From Omnitrophica bacterium GWA2_52_8 (GTDB lineage: Bacteria > Omnitrophota > Omnitrophia > Omnitrophales > Aquincolibacteriaceae), in assembly GCA_001804025.1 (NCBI GenBank), contig MHFC01000091.1, positions 1 to 5,219 of the forward strand: a stretch of 5,219 bases of DNA, given 5' to 3'. Under the pieces are notes generated by a model. The model was not told where the DNA came from and searched no databases. It worked only from the letters and a program-made list of their open reading frames with translations. Below, piece by piece: positions 1 to 4,744 of this stretch (positions are counted from its first letter, which is position 1; every line of letters starts with the position of its first letter). Position numbers and translations under genes: made by a program.

Positions 1-2
1 CC

Positions 3-242
3 GCATTTGCCGGAGCGGCCGTTCATTTTTTTGTTCATGCCCACGAAGAAGACTCCTATGAAAGCCATTCCGCGTGCGCTGTTTGCCATTTTCTGCACGT
101 GCTCGGAACCGTCGTGCTTCTTGCCGCATTTTCGCTCATGGTCAAAAAATCAGTCATTGCTTTTGCTTCCCGTAATCTAGTCCCATTATCTCTCGTTTTA
201 TCCCGCGTCTTACCCGTTCGCGCGCCGCCCGTTTTTTCCTGA
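3..242 (+). CDS. Small CxxC/His membrane protein, DUF2946-like, 3' part only
   Basis: The frame beginning at base 3 is open from the window edge to TGA at 240-242, giving the last 79 residues of a protein whose start lies upstream. It has a His/Glu-rich stretch (HAHEEDSYESH, about residues 12-22), then SACAVCHFLH with a CxxC pair (residues 25 and 28) and two more histidines. A hydrophobic segment follows (about 33-46), and the chain ends in VRAPPVFS. A His-rich loop, a CxxC motif and a C-terminal R-A-P-P are the marks of the small DUF2946-type membrane proteins often found near metal-handling genes; I infer membership from this pattern, not from a search. The Cys/His cluster could bind copper or zinc. 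Its stop is 41 bases before the outer-membrane protein gene, with no evident promoter or terminator between, so it is probably the preceding gene of the same operon. The exact role is unknown. Confidence 0.7.
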   Translation, partial: AFAGAAVHFFVHAHEEDSYESHSACAVCHFLHVLGTVVLLAAFSLMVKKSVIAFASRNLVPLSLVLSRVLPVRAPPVFS

Positions 243-267
243 AAAGTTTTATTCCATAAATCAATTC

Positions 268-277
268 AGGAAAGGGG
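268..277 (+). promoter_or_regulatory. Ribosome binding site of the outer-membrane protein gene
   Basis: AGGAAAGGGG lies 6 bases before the ATG at 284 and supports that start. I see no convincing -35/-10 pair or Zur/Fur palindrome in the 41-base gap, consistent with read-through from the gene upstream. Confidence 0.75.
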
Positions 278-283
278 TGTCTC

Positions 284-1606
284 ATGAAAAAAAATCTTTT
301 CATAATTTTTTTATTTTTTCCGCTATGGTTAATTAATGGTGCCGTGCTTGCCGCCGCCGAAGCGGGAGCCGTATCGTCTTCCGAGTTTGCGCGGCTGGAC
401 CAAAGGGTCGGGGTTTTGCAGGCCGCTGTCCGCGATTTGAAAATCACGGTAGAAAATCAGAATGAGGTGATCCGTGCCCAGCATTTGAGAATCGAAATGC
501 TGGAAGGGGATAATGAAGCGGCTCAACCGGAAGCTGCGGGCCCCGTTGCAACGGCCGGAATTGCTCAAAAATTCAATCCCGAAATCGGCGTCGCCGGTAC
601 CGTTCAGGCCAAATTAACCGAAAACTCCGGGGACGGAGAAGGGAACGATACGATTGCGCTCAAGGAGCTGGAGCTTAATTTTGCCCAGGTCGTGGATCCC
701 TATTCCCGCCTTGATGCGATTATCGCTTTTAACGATAACTTGGAAGAGCAGAACGTTGACATTGAAGAGGCGTATTACACACGATGGGGACTGCCGCTTG
801 GGTTTACGGCACAAATCGGGAAATTCCGCTCGAAGATCGGCAAGCAGAATTTAATGCATGTGCACCAGCTGCCGACGGCGGATTATCCGCTTGTGATTCA
901 GGATTTCTTCGGCGAGGAGGGTCTTGCGGCCTCAGGGGTCCGGCTTCAGAACATGATTCCGAATCCCTGGGACATTCCGTTTGAAATCACGGGGGAAGTG
1001 CTCCGCGGCAATAACGGCACAAGTTTTTCCGGGATTTCCAGGCGGCCGATTTTTAACCTGCATGCCAAGACTTATTTTGAGCCTTCGGACGATACGGGCC
1101 TGGAACTAGGCTGGACGACGCTCTTTGGCGACGAAAATCCCCCGGTCACGATTGACGGTGATGACGAGACAACGGTTCAAGTTACGCGGGCCGGAGGCCA
1201 GGACCGGTTCGGCGTAAAAGTCTACGGCGCGGATGCGACCTTGACCTGGAATTTGCCGGAAGGCAAAAAAGTCCAGTGGCAAAATGAACTTTACTTCCAG
1301 AACCGGACAGACCGGGTTCATGCAAACAAGCGGCCCTGGGGTTTTTATTCGCTCGTGGATTACCGGTTCTCGCCCAAGTTCAGTGCGGGAATCCGGTTTG
1401 ATTCCCTGGAGCCGCTGGATGTGGCCGGCCAGCATCGCCGTTCAACGCAAATTTCGCCCTATATTATTTTCTGGCAAAGCGAATTTGCGGATTTCAAACT
1501 CCAGTATTCGCATCTTGATCCGGCCTTATCGGACGCCAAATCAGATGACATGATTTTTGTAACGGCTGATTTTTTGATCGGTCAGCATAAGCACCCGGTC
1601 CAATAG
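284..1606 (+). CDS. Outer-membrane beta-barrel (porin-like) protein with N-terminal coiled coil
   Basis: A 440-residue precursor. Residues 1-23 form a signal peptide (MKKN, hydrophobic core FIIFLFFPLWLINGAV, likely cleavage after VLA). Residues 33-76 are a heptad-like, charged coiled coil, and 77-94 an Ala/Pro/Glu linker. From about 97 to the end there are alternating polar/hydrophobic strands typical of a beta barrel, starting FNPEIGVAGTVQAKL. The block IGKFRSKIGKQNLMHVHQLP (179-198) followed by FFGEEGL (208-214) resembles conserved segments of porin-like outer-membrane proteins that accompany metal-uptake genes. A coiled coil before a barrel suggests a trimeric or wall-linked porin, as in phosphate-selective or OprB-like porins, but this is inference. 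The last strand (MIFVTADFLIG) is followed by a short HKHPVQ tail rather than a terminal Phe. The gene sits 13 bases before the ZnuA-like gene, so passage of a metal or metal complex through the outer membrane is the likely role. Substrate is not shown by the sequence. Confidence 0.85.
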   Translation: MKKNLFIIFLFFPLWLINGAVLAAAEAGAVSSSEFARLDQRVGVLQAAVRDLKITVENQNEVIRAQHLRIEMLEGDNEAAQPEAAGPVATAGIAQKFNPEIGVAGTVQAKLTENSGDGEGNDTIALKELELNFAQVVDPYSRLDAIIAFNDNLEEQNVDIEEAYYTRWGLPLGFTAQIGKFRSKIGKQNLMHVHQLPTADYPLVIQDFFGEEGLAASGVRLQNMIPNPWDIPFEITGEVLRGNNGTSFSGISRRPIFNLHAKTYFEPSDDTGLELGWTTLFGDENPPVTIDGDDETTVQVTRAGGQDRFGVKVYGADATLTWNLPEGKKVQWQNELYFQNRTDRVHANKRPWGFYSLVDYRFSPKFSAGIRFDSLEPLDVAGQHRRSTQISPYIIFWQSEFADFKLQYSHLDPALSDAKSDDMIFVTADFLIGQHKHPVQ

Positions 1607-1613
1607 GGAGGGG
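1606..1613 (+). promoter_or_regulatory. Ribosome binding site of the ZnuA-like gene
   Basis: GGGAGGGG begins on the last base of the preceding TAG stop and lies 6 bases before ATG 1620. This tight layout supports co-transcription with the outer-membrane protein gene. Confidence 0.75.
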
Positions 1614-1619
1614 CGTGTT

Positions 1620-2594
1620 ATGAAAGCCAAAAATGTTTTTTCTGCCCTCTTATTATGGGGGATGACAGGATTGATAGGATCCGGAAACGTTCAAGCTGAA
1701 GGAAAAATAAAAATCGTGGCGACAACCACGGTCATCGGAAGCATTGCAGGAGAGATTGCCGGTACCGAAGCGGAAATCTATTCCATCGCCAAGCCGAAGC
1801 GGGACCCTCATTTTTATTCACCGACGCCCCGGGACGTACTCAAGGCCAAAAAAGCCGATGTTCTGATTCACGGAGGGCTGGATTTGGAAACCTGGCGCGG
1901 CCCCCTGCTCGATGCTGTGGGGAAGCCCGAACTTATGTGGCCGAACGGGAAAAGGCAAATCGACGTTTCTGCGGGGATTGAGCTTCTTGAAATTCCGCCG
2001 AGTTTATCGAGGGCCGAAGGAGATATCCATGCCTATGGAAACCCGCATTACTGGATTGATCCGGAAAACGGGAAAAGGGTTGCCCGTAATATTGCCGAGG
2101 GTCTGGCGCGGCTTTATCCGGAAGAGGCGGATTTTTTTCTGAAAAATGCCGGTATCTTTGAGGCCAAAATGGATATCAAGATCAAAAAATGGACGGCATT
2201 ACTGGCACCTTATGCCGGGAAAAAGATTATCAGCTATCACAAAAGTATGATCTATTTTCTGCGCCGGTTCGGTCTGGTTTCGGCGGGAGAAATTGAACCG
2301 AAGCCCGGTATTCCGCCGACGGCCAGGCATTTGGCGACGCTGAAAAAAATCATGAAAGAGGATCAGATTAAAGTCATCTTGAAAGAAACGTTTCATGAAA
2401 ACAGCACACCAAAAAAAGTGGCGAACGACACCGGTGCCCTGATTGTGATTTTTGCCCAGGCCGTGGGAGAAGTCCCGGAAGCCGGGGATTACCGGAGCAT
2501 GATGGATTATGACGTGCGGGCGGTTGAGGCGGCTTTTAGTCCGGTTTTCCCATCGATTAGGCGGATCGATGAGAAAACCGCTTTGGACGCATGA
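1620..2594 (+). CDS. Periplasmic metal-binding protein of a ZnuA/TroA-type ABC transporter
   Basis: The 324-residue precursor has a signal peptide (1-26, cleavage after VQA). The family start IKIVATTTVIGSIAGEIAG (30-48) follows. The three histidines expected as metal ligands are present: H64 in RDPHFYSPTP, H143 in GNPHYWIDPENG and H207 in SYHKSMIYF. In this family (cluster 9, fold with a rigid backbone helix) a C-terminal Asp/Glu is the fourth ligand; candidates lie in VGEVPEAGDYRSMMDY (282-297), but I cannot choose one. The long His-rich loop of many ZnuA proteins is absent, and only a short GDIHAYGNPHYW region remains. Zinc is the likeliest cargo, with manganese or iron possible. No permease or ATPase gene follows: the next gene is msrAB after 219 bases. 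The last ~18 residues (SPVFPSIRRIDEKTALDA) go past the usual family end and are encoded within a hairpin array, so the C terminus may have been remodelled. Confidence 0.92.
   Translation: MKAKNVFSALLLWGMTGLIGSGNVQAEGKIKIVATTTVIGSIAGEIAGTEAEIYSIAKPKRDPHFYSPTPRDVLKAKKADVLIHGGLDLETWRGPLLDAVGKPELMWPNGKRQIDVSAGIELLEIPPSLSRAEGDIHAYGNPHYWIDPENGKRVARNIAEGLARLYPEEADFFLKNAGIFEAKMDIKIKKWTALLAPYAGKKIISYHKSMIYFLRRFGLVSAGEIEPKPGIPPTARHLATLKKIMKEDQIKVILKETFHENSTPKKVANDTGALIVIFAQAVGEVPEAGDYRSMMDYDVRAVEAAFSPVFPSIRRIDEKTALDA
2542..2580. repeat. Hairpin A: 16-bp inverted repeat, one mismatch, inside the end of the ZnuA-like gene
   Basis: Arms 2542-2557 (CGGTTTTCCCATCGAT) and 2565-2580 (ATCGATGAGAAAACCG) are complementary at 15 of 16 positions, with a 7-base loop (taggcgg). 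The single mismatch is C2550/A2572 on the + strand, which becomes a G-U pair on the - strand. It codes for the last residues of the ZnuA-like protein and abuts hairpin B. Confidence 0.85.
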
Positions 2595-2608
2595 GGTTAC
2601 ATCCAAAG
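2581..2608. repeat. Hairpin B: inverted repeat across the ZnuA-like stop codon
   Basis: Arms CTTTGGA (2581-2587) and TCCAAAG (2602-2608) are perfect. The stem extends inward to 2591 and 2598 with two C/A mismatches (2588/2601, 2590/2599) that are G-U on the - strand, giving 11 pairs and a 6-base loop there. The TGA stop (2592-2594) lies in the loop. It starts directly after hairpin A and ends directly before hairpin C. Confidence 0.7.
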
Positions 2609-2639
2609 TTTTGCGCCCGCGTTTTAACGGGGCGCAAAA
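2609..2639. repeat. Hairpin C: perfect 10-bp inverted repeat
   Basis: TTTTGCGCCC (2609-2618) and GGGCGCAAAA (2630-2639) pair perfectly. A bulged G2619 and an inner CGT/ACG lengthen the stem. The T-run is on the 5' side and the A-run on the 3' side on both strands, so it does not have intrinsic-terminator form. Confidence 0.85.
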
Positions 2640-2647
2640 GACAACCC

Positions 2648-2683
2648 CTGGGATACAAATGGAAAAGTCCATTTGCACCCCAG
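2648..2683. repeat. Hairpin D: 16-bp inverted repeat with 4-base loop
   Basis: Arms 2648-2663 (CTGGGATACAAATGGA) and 2668-2683 (TCCATTTGCACCCCAG) pair at 14 of 16 positions around an aaag loop. The two mismatches (2653/2678 and 2655/2676) are A-C on the + strand and U-G on the - strand, so only the - strand RNA would have an unbroken stem. Confidence 0.88.
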
Positions 2684-2733
2684 CCTCCTTGAGGGCATTT
2701 CTCATTGGCGATGAGAAATGCGGGTTAGGAAGG
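2684..2733. repeat. Hairpin E: perfect 11-bp inner stem with a shorter outer stem
   Basis: GCATTTCTCAT (2695-2705) and ATGAGAAATGC (2711-2721) are perfectly complementary around a 5-base loop. Outside a 5x5 internal loop, CCTCCT (2684-2689) pairs with AGG-AGG (2727-2733, A2730 bulged). The outer stem starts directly after hairpin D. The 10-mer CGATGAGAAA at 2709-2718 also occurs in hairpin A at 2567-2576. Confidence 0.8.
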
Positions 2734-2739
2734 CGGAGA

Positions 2740-2760
2740 ATCCCGGCGGATGATTTTTTT
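2740..2760 (+). terminator. Weak terminator-like hairpin and T-run
   Basis: ATCC/GGAT (2740-2743, 2748-2751) form a 4-bp stem, followed after two bases by seven T's (2754-2760). The stem is short for an intrinsic terminator by itself, but with hairpins A-E upstream it may end the metal operon transcript. Confidence 0.3.
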
Positions 2761-2799
2761 CTATCCTGATGTCCGTTCGAAGAATTTCCCGAGTCATGA

Positions 2800-2805
2800 T
2801 ACAAT
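2800..2805 (+). promoter_or_regulatory. Possible -10 element before msrAB
   Basis: TACAAT at 2800-2805 matches the -10 consensus at five of six bases. The best -35 at 17-bp spacing (TTCGAA, 2777-2782) is poor. A start site near 2812 would place the TGGAGGA ribosome binding site in the leader and favour the 2877 start. Confidence 0.25.
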
Positions 2806-2813
2806 TCCTGCTC

Positions 2814-3917
2814 ATGAGGATTATCCGAGGCACCTTTTTTTTATCCGCTTTCTTTCTAACTGGAGGATATAACGTCATGGCCGCCAATTCATCCGAACCG
2901 GCACCGGCCGGAAAGTCCGGGGCACAAACCGATTATGTTTTATTTGCGGGAGGCTGTTTCTGGTGCATGGAAGGCCCGTTTGAAAAAACGCCCGGGGTTA
3001 TCGATGCGATTGCCGGATATACCGGCGGCAAATCCGGTTCGCCGACTTATGACAAAGTGTCGTCCGGAAAATCCGGGCATGTCGAAGCGGTCAAGGTGAT
3101 TTACGATTCCGCAAAAATCAGCTACGGCGAACTTGTGGAGCTTTTTTGGGAACAGATCGACCCGACCGATGACGGCGGGCAGTTTGCGGACCGCGGCAGC
3201 CAGTATGAGACTGTCATCTTTTATCAAAATGACGCCGAACGCAAAACCGCGGAAGCGTCCAGGAAGAAGCTGGACGCTTCCGGGGTTTTCAGCAAGCCGG
3301 TCGTGACCCGGATTGAAAAAGCCGGCAAATTCTACCCGGCCGAGGATTATCATCAGGACTATTATAAAACGAACTCTGCCCACTATGAGATGTACAAGAT
3401 GGGTTCAGGCCGTTCCGGATTTCTGGAAAAAATATGGGGAAATCACGAAAAGATCCGGAGCGCGGAAAAAAAGGCCGCGGTAAAAAAAAACGAAAAAACA
3501 CTCCGGGAAAAACTGACTCCCAGGCAGTATGAAGTGACGCAGCAGTGCGGCACGGAGCCGGCGTTTCAAAATGAATACTGGAACAACAAAAAACCCGGAA
3601 TTTATGTGGATGTGGTTTCCGGCGAGCCGCTTTTTAGTTCCGCCGATAAATTTGATTCCGGCACCGGCTGGCCGAGTTTTACAAAACCCATTGATCCCGC
3701 CCGGGTCGTAGAGAAAGAAGACAACAGTTACAACATGTCGCGCGTTGAAGTCCGCAGTAAAGAAGGGGACTCACACCTGGGGCATGTTTTTGACGACGGC
3801 CCCGGAAAAGACGGGCAGCGTTACTGCATTAATTCCGCCTCCCTGAAGTTCATCCCCGCCGAGGACCTCGAAAAAGAAGGCTATGGGCAGTACCGGTATT
3901 TATTTGAAATGAAGTAG
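2814..3917 (+). CDS. msrAB: Bifunctional methionine sulfoxide reductase MsrA-MsrB, probably exported
   Basis: It reduces methionine-S-sulfoxide (MsrA part) and methionine-R-sulfoxide (MsrB part) in oxidised proteins. From ATG 2814 (367 residues), 1-23 form a signal peptide (MRIIR, hydrophobic [10 protein letters not shown], cleavage after VMA), pointing to the periplasm. MsrA is about 41-209, with nucleophile C48 in GCFWC and the conserved GHVEAV and DYHQDYY segments. A Lys/Glu-rich linker (about 211-232) follows. MsrB is about 235-360, with [18 protein letters not shown] and catalytic C338 in [12 protein letters not shown]245 in [10 protein letters not shown] is the likely resolving Cys. The zinc-binding CxxC pairs of many MsrB proteins are absent. 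Start choice is uncertain: in-frame ATGs at 2769, 2796 and 2814 lack a ribosome binding site, whereas ATG 2877 has TGGAGGA but would delete the signal peptide. I chose 2814 because it gives the best-shaped signal peptide. The enzyme may repair the neighbouring periplasmic proteins. Confidence 0.93.
   Translation: MRIIRGTFFLSAFFLTGGYNVMAANSSEPAPAGKSGAQTDYVLFAGGCFWCMEGPFEKTPGVIDAIAGYTGGKSGSPTYDKVSSGKSGHVEAVKVIYDSAKISYGELVELFWEQIDPTDDGGQFADRGSQYETVIFYQNDAERKTAEASRKKLDASGVFSKPVVTRIEKAGKFYPAEDYHQDYYKTNSAHYEMYKMGSGRSGFLEKIWGNHEKIRSAEKKAAVKKNEKTLREKLTPRQYEVTQQCGTEPAFQNEYWNNKKPGIYVDVVSGEPLFSSADKFDSGTGWPSFTKPIDPARVVEKEDNSYNMSRVEVRSKEGDSHLGHVFDDGPGKDGQRYCINSASLKFIPAEDLEKEGYGQYRYLFEMK
2861..2867 (+). 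promoter_or_regulatory. Strong ribosome binding site before internal msrAB start
   Basis: TGGAGGA lies 9 bases before ATG 2877, which begins MAANSSEP just after the hydrophobic segment. Starting there would give a leaderless, cytosolic MsrAB. It is the only good Shine-Dalgarno site near the 5' end of the gene. Confidence 0.6.
3250..3282. repeat. Perfect 13-bp inverted repeat inside the MsrA coding region
   Basis: CGGAAGCGTCCAG (3250-3262) and CTGGACGCTTCCG (3270-3282) are exactly complementary around a 7-base loop (gaagaag). It encodes a helix-turn region between conserved MsrA blocks, without frame disruption. Confidence 0.85.
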
Positions 3918-3928
3918 ATAATCGATAG

Positions 3929-3995
3929 CAGATGTCCGATGGTATCTCGTATCTGGTGACGTTTGTCTGACGTCCTGAAGGGAGGCTTTTTTCAG
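3929..3995 (+). other. Three short hairpins after msrAB, possible weak terminator
   Basis: CAGAT/ATCTG (3929-3933, 3951-3955), GACGT/ACGTC (3958-3962, 3970-3974) and CTGAA/TTCAG (3975-3979, 3991-3995, with three further G-U pairs on the + strand) stand in a row. A T6 run (3987-3992) lies in the arm of the last one. No stem is strong and none has standard terminator form; transcription may still end here, between msrAB and the toxin operon. Confidence 0.3.
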
Positions 3996-4023
3996 CTAAG
4001 CAGTTGCAGATTATATAAATAAA

Positions 4024-4088
4024 ATATGGTATATTACGAATGTCGATTGGCTTATTATATGGCATAATATATTGCTATTTAGCCATAT
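4024..4088 (+). promoter_or_regulatory. AT-rich promoter/operator region of the toxin-antitoxin operon
   Basis: ATATGGTATATTA (4024-4036) and ATATGGCATAATA (4057-4069) match at 11 of 13 bases with starts 33 bp apart. GCCATAT (4082-4088) is an inverted copy of ATATGGC. TATTAT/ATAATA (4053-4058, 4064-4069) is a perfect 6-bp inverted repeat. Type II antitoxins of the ribbon-helix-helix class usually repress their own operon, so these are candidate operator sites. TATATT (4030-4035) or CATAAT (4063-4068) could be the -10, but no good -35 is well spaced. Confidence 0.4.
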
Positions 4089-4103
4089 CTATGTTATCTT
4101 TCC

Positions 4104-4107
4104 GAGG
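4104..4107 (+). promoter_or_regulatory. Ribosome binding site selecting the GTG start of the toxin
   Basis: GAGG at 4104-4107 is 7 bases before GTG 4115. The in-frame upstream ATGs at 4040 and 4091 have no such site, and the residues they add do not belong to the BrnT family. Confidence 0.55.
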
Positions 4108-4114
4108 TGCGGGA

Positions 4115-4390
4115 GTGAGTGATTTTGTCTGGGATCCGGAAAAGGAGGCCCTGAATCTGAGCAAGCACGGTATTAATTTTTCGACAGCAGCCGGGGTATT
4201 CAAAGATCCGCGGCGTAAAATTTTCAAAGACATTGGCCACAGCGGGCAGGAGGAGCGGTTTTATTGCATTGGCTGTGTCGCAGGCCGCATCTTGACGGTC
4301 CGGTTTACATACAGGGAACGGAAGATCCGCATTATCGGAGCGGGTTTTTGGCGAAAAGGGAGAAGTTATTATGAAGAAGAGGAATGCTGA
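4115..4390 (+). CDS. brnT: BrnT-family toxin (RelE-fold ribonuclease)
   Basis: From GTG 4115 this is a 91-residue protein with the BrnT pattern along its whole length. It has FVWDPEKEALNLSKHGINF (residues 4-22), then VFKDP (28-32) and DIGHSGQEERFYCIG (39-53). RILTVRFTYR (58-67) and KIRIIGAGFWRKG (70-82) follow, with a YYEEEE tail. BrnT toxins are small ribonucleases with a RelE-like fold that inhibit translation, and are held inactive by the antitoxin encoded next to them. Toxin-first order and a 20-base overlap with the antitoxin gene agree with this. An ATG at 4040 would add 25 residues, including a hydrophobic stretch, but would run through the AT-rich repeats that look like the control region. 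The GTG fits both family length and ribosome binding site. Toxicity here is inferred; no frame break is seen. Confidence 0.88.
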   Translation: MSDFVWDPEKEALNLSKHGINFSTAAGVFKDPRRKIFKDIGHSGQEERFYCIGCVAGRILTVRFTYRERKIRIIGAGFWRKGRSYYEEEEC

Positions 4391-4613
4391 TCATGAAATG
4401 CCGGCGGGCAAATTGAGCCGGGTGGCGGATTTTTTGCCGCCTCCTGAAAAGCTGGTGCTGCCCGAAGAGACGGTCAAGGTGACGATCGCGCTCAAAAAAT
4501 CAAGCGTCGAATTTTTTAAAAAAGAGGCCCGGAAGCACCATGCCAAATATCAAAAAATGATCCGGGAACTTCTCGACCGCTATGCCTCCCGCTATCAGGA
4601 CCGGGCGGCGTAG
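4371..4613 (+). CDS. CopG-type ribbon-helix-helix antitoxin partner of BrnT
   Basis: The 80-residue protein begins at ATG 4371, inside the last 20 bases of the toxin gene in another frame, with AGGGAGA (4358-4364) as ribosome binding site. The N-terminal part (GKLSRVADFLPPPEKL, 13-28) matches the usual start of CopG-type antitoxins of BrnT pairs. The fold follows: a beta strand (ETVKVTIAL, 33-41), helix 1 (SSVEFFKKEARKHH, 44-57) and helix 2 (YQKMIRELLDRYASRY, 60-75). In such systems the flexible N-terminal region wraps the toxin and the ribbon-helix-helix dimer binds the operon's own operator. Candidate operator repeats lie at 4024-4088. The overlap suggests translational coupling. Confidence 0.88.
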   Translation: MKKRNADHEMPAGKLSRVADFLPPPEKLVLPEETVKVTIALKKSSVEFFKKEARKHHAKYQKMIRELLDRYASRYQDRAA

Positions 4614-4744
4614 GTGCCTGGGCATATAAAGACATTCTGTCCAAAATGCGGGGATTCGGCATGAACCCCGCACAAATAGAAGGGGTACCGATCGGCATTA
4701 TGGCGGGGCGTACGGTAAACGCGTCGGCGGTTAATATAAAATGA
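4614..4744 (+). pseudogene. Protein-like reading-frame remnant, possible C-terminal gene fragment
   Basis: In the frame ending at TGA 4742-4744, codons from about 4619 read WAYKDILSKMRGFG, then MNPAQIEGVPIGIMAG and RTVNASAVNIK. The composition is that of a real protein, not a random shadow frame. The frame is open back to a TAA at 4517, overlapping the antitoxin gene, but has no start before ATG 4646, which has no ribosome binding site. From 4646 it would be 32 residues. I do not recognise the family. It may be the 3' end of a gene whose front was replaced by the toxin-antitoxin operon, or a tiny gene coupled to the next one by an ATGA overlap. Confidence 0.35.
4647..4672. repeat. 7-bp perfect inverted repeat after the antitoxin gene
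   Basis: TGCGGGG (4647-4653) and CCCCGCA (4666-4672) pair around a 12-base loop. No T-run follows, so it is not a standard terminator. It lies in the possible gene remnant. Confidence 0.45.

Noticed and set aside
243..283. Zur or Fur operator before the outer-membrane protein gene
   Set aside because: No palindrome resembling either consensus is visible in the 41-base gap; regulation is probably from further upstream.
2609..2639. Hairpin C as an intrinsic terminator
   Set aside because: The T-run precedes and the A-run follows the GC stem on both strands, the reverse of terminator form, and no T-run follows.
2684..2750. Integron attC site or S-adenosylmethionine riboswitch
   Set aside because: GGTTAGG resembles part of an attC core and the GGCGG-CCCGGC stretch faintly recalls a riboswitch, but the paired core boxes and the junction architecture are missing.
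2509..2769. Plus-strand open frame of 86 codons over the hairpin array
   Set aside because: It overlaps the true ZnuA-like end in another frame; the translation just reads through the inverted repeats and shows no protein-like pattern.
2199..2804. Long minus-strand open frame of 201 codons
   Set aside because: It lies opposite the ZnuA-like coding sequence and the hairpin array; the translation has no recognisable motif and no good ribosome binding site.
4040..4114. ATG 4040 as the toxin start
   Set aside because: It would add 25 residues foreign to the family, has no ribosome binding site, and would place the repeated ATATGG motifs inside the gene.
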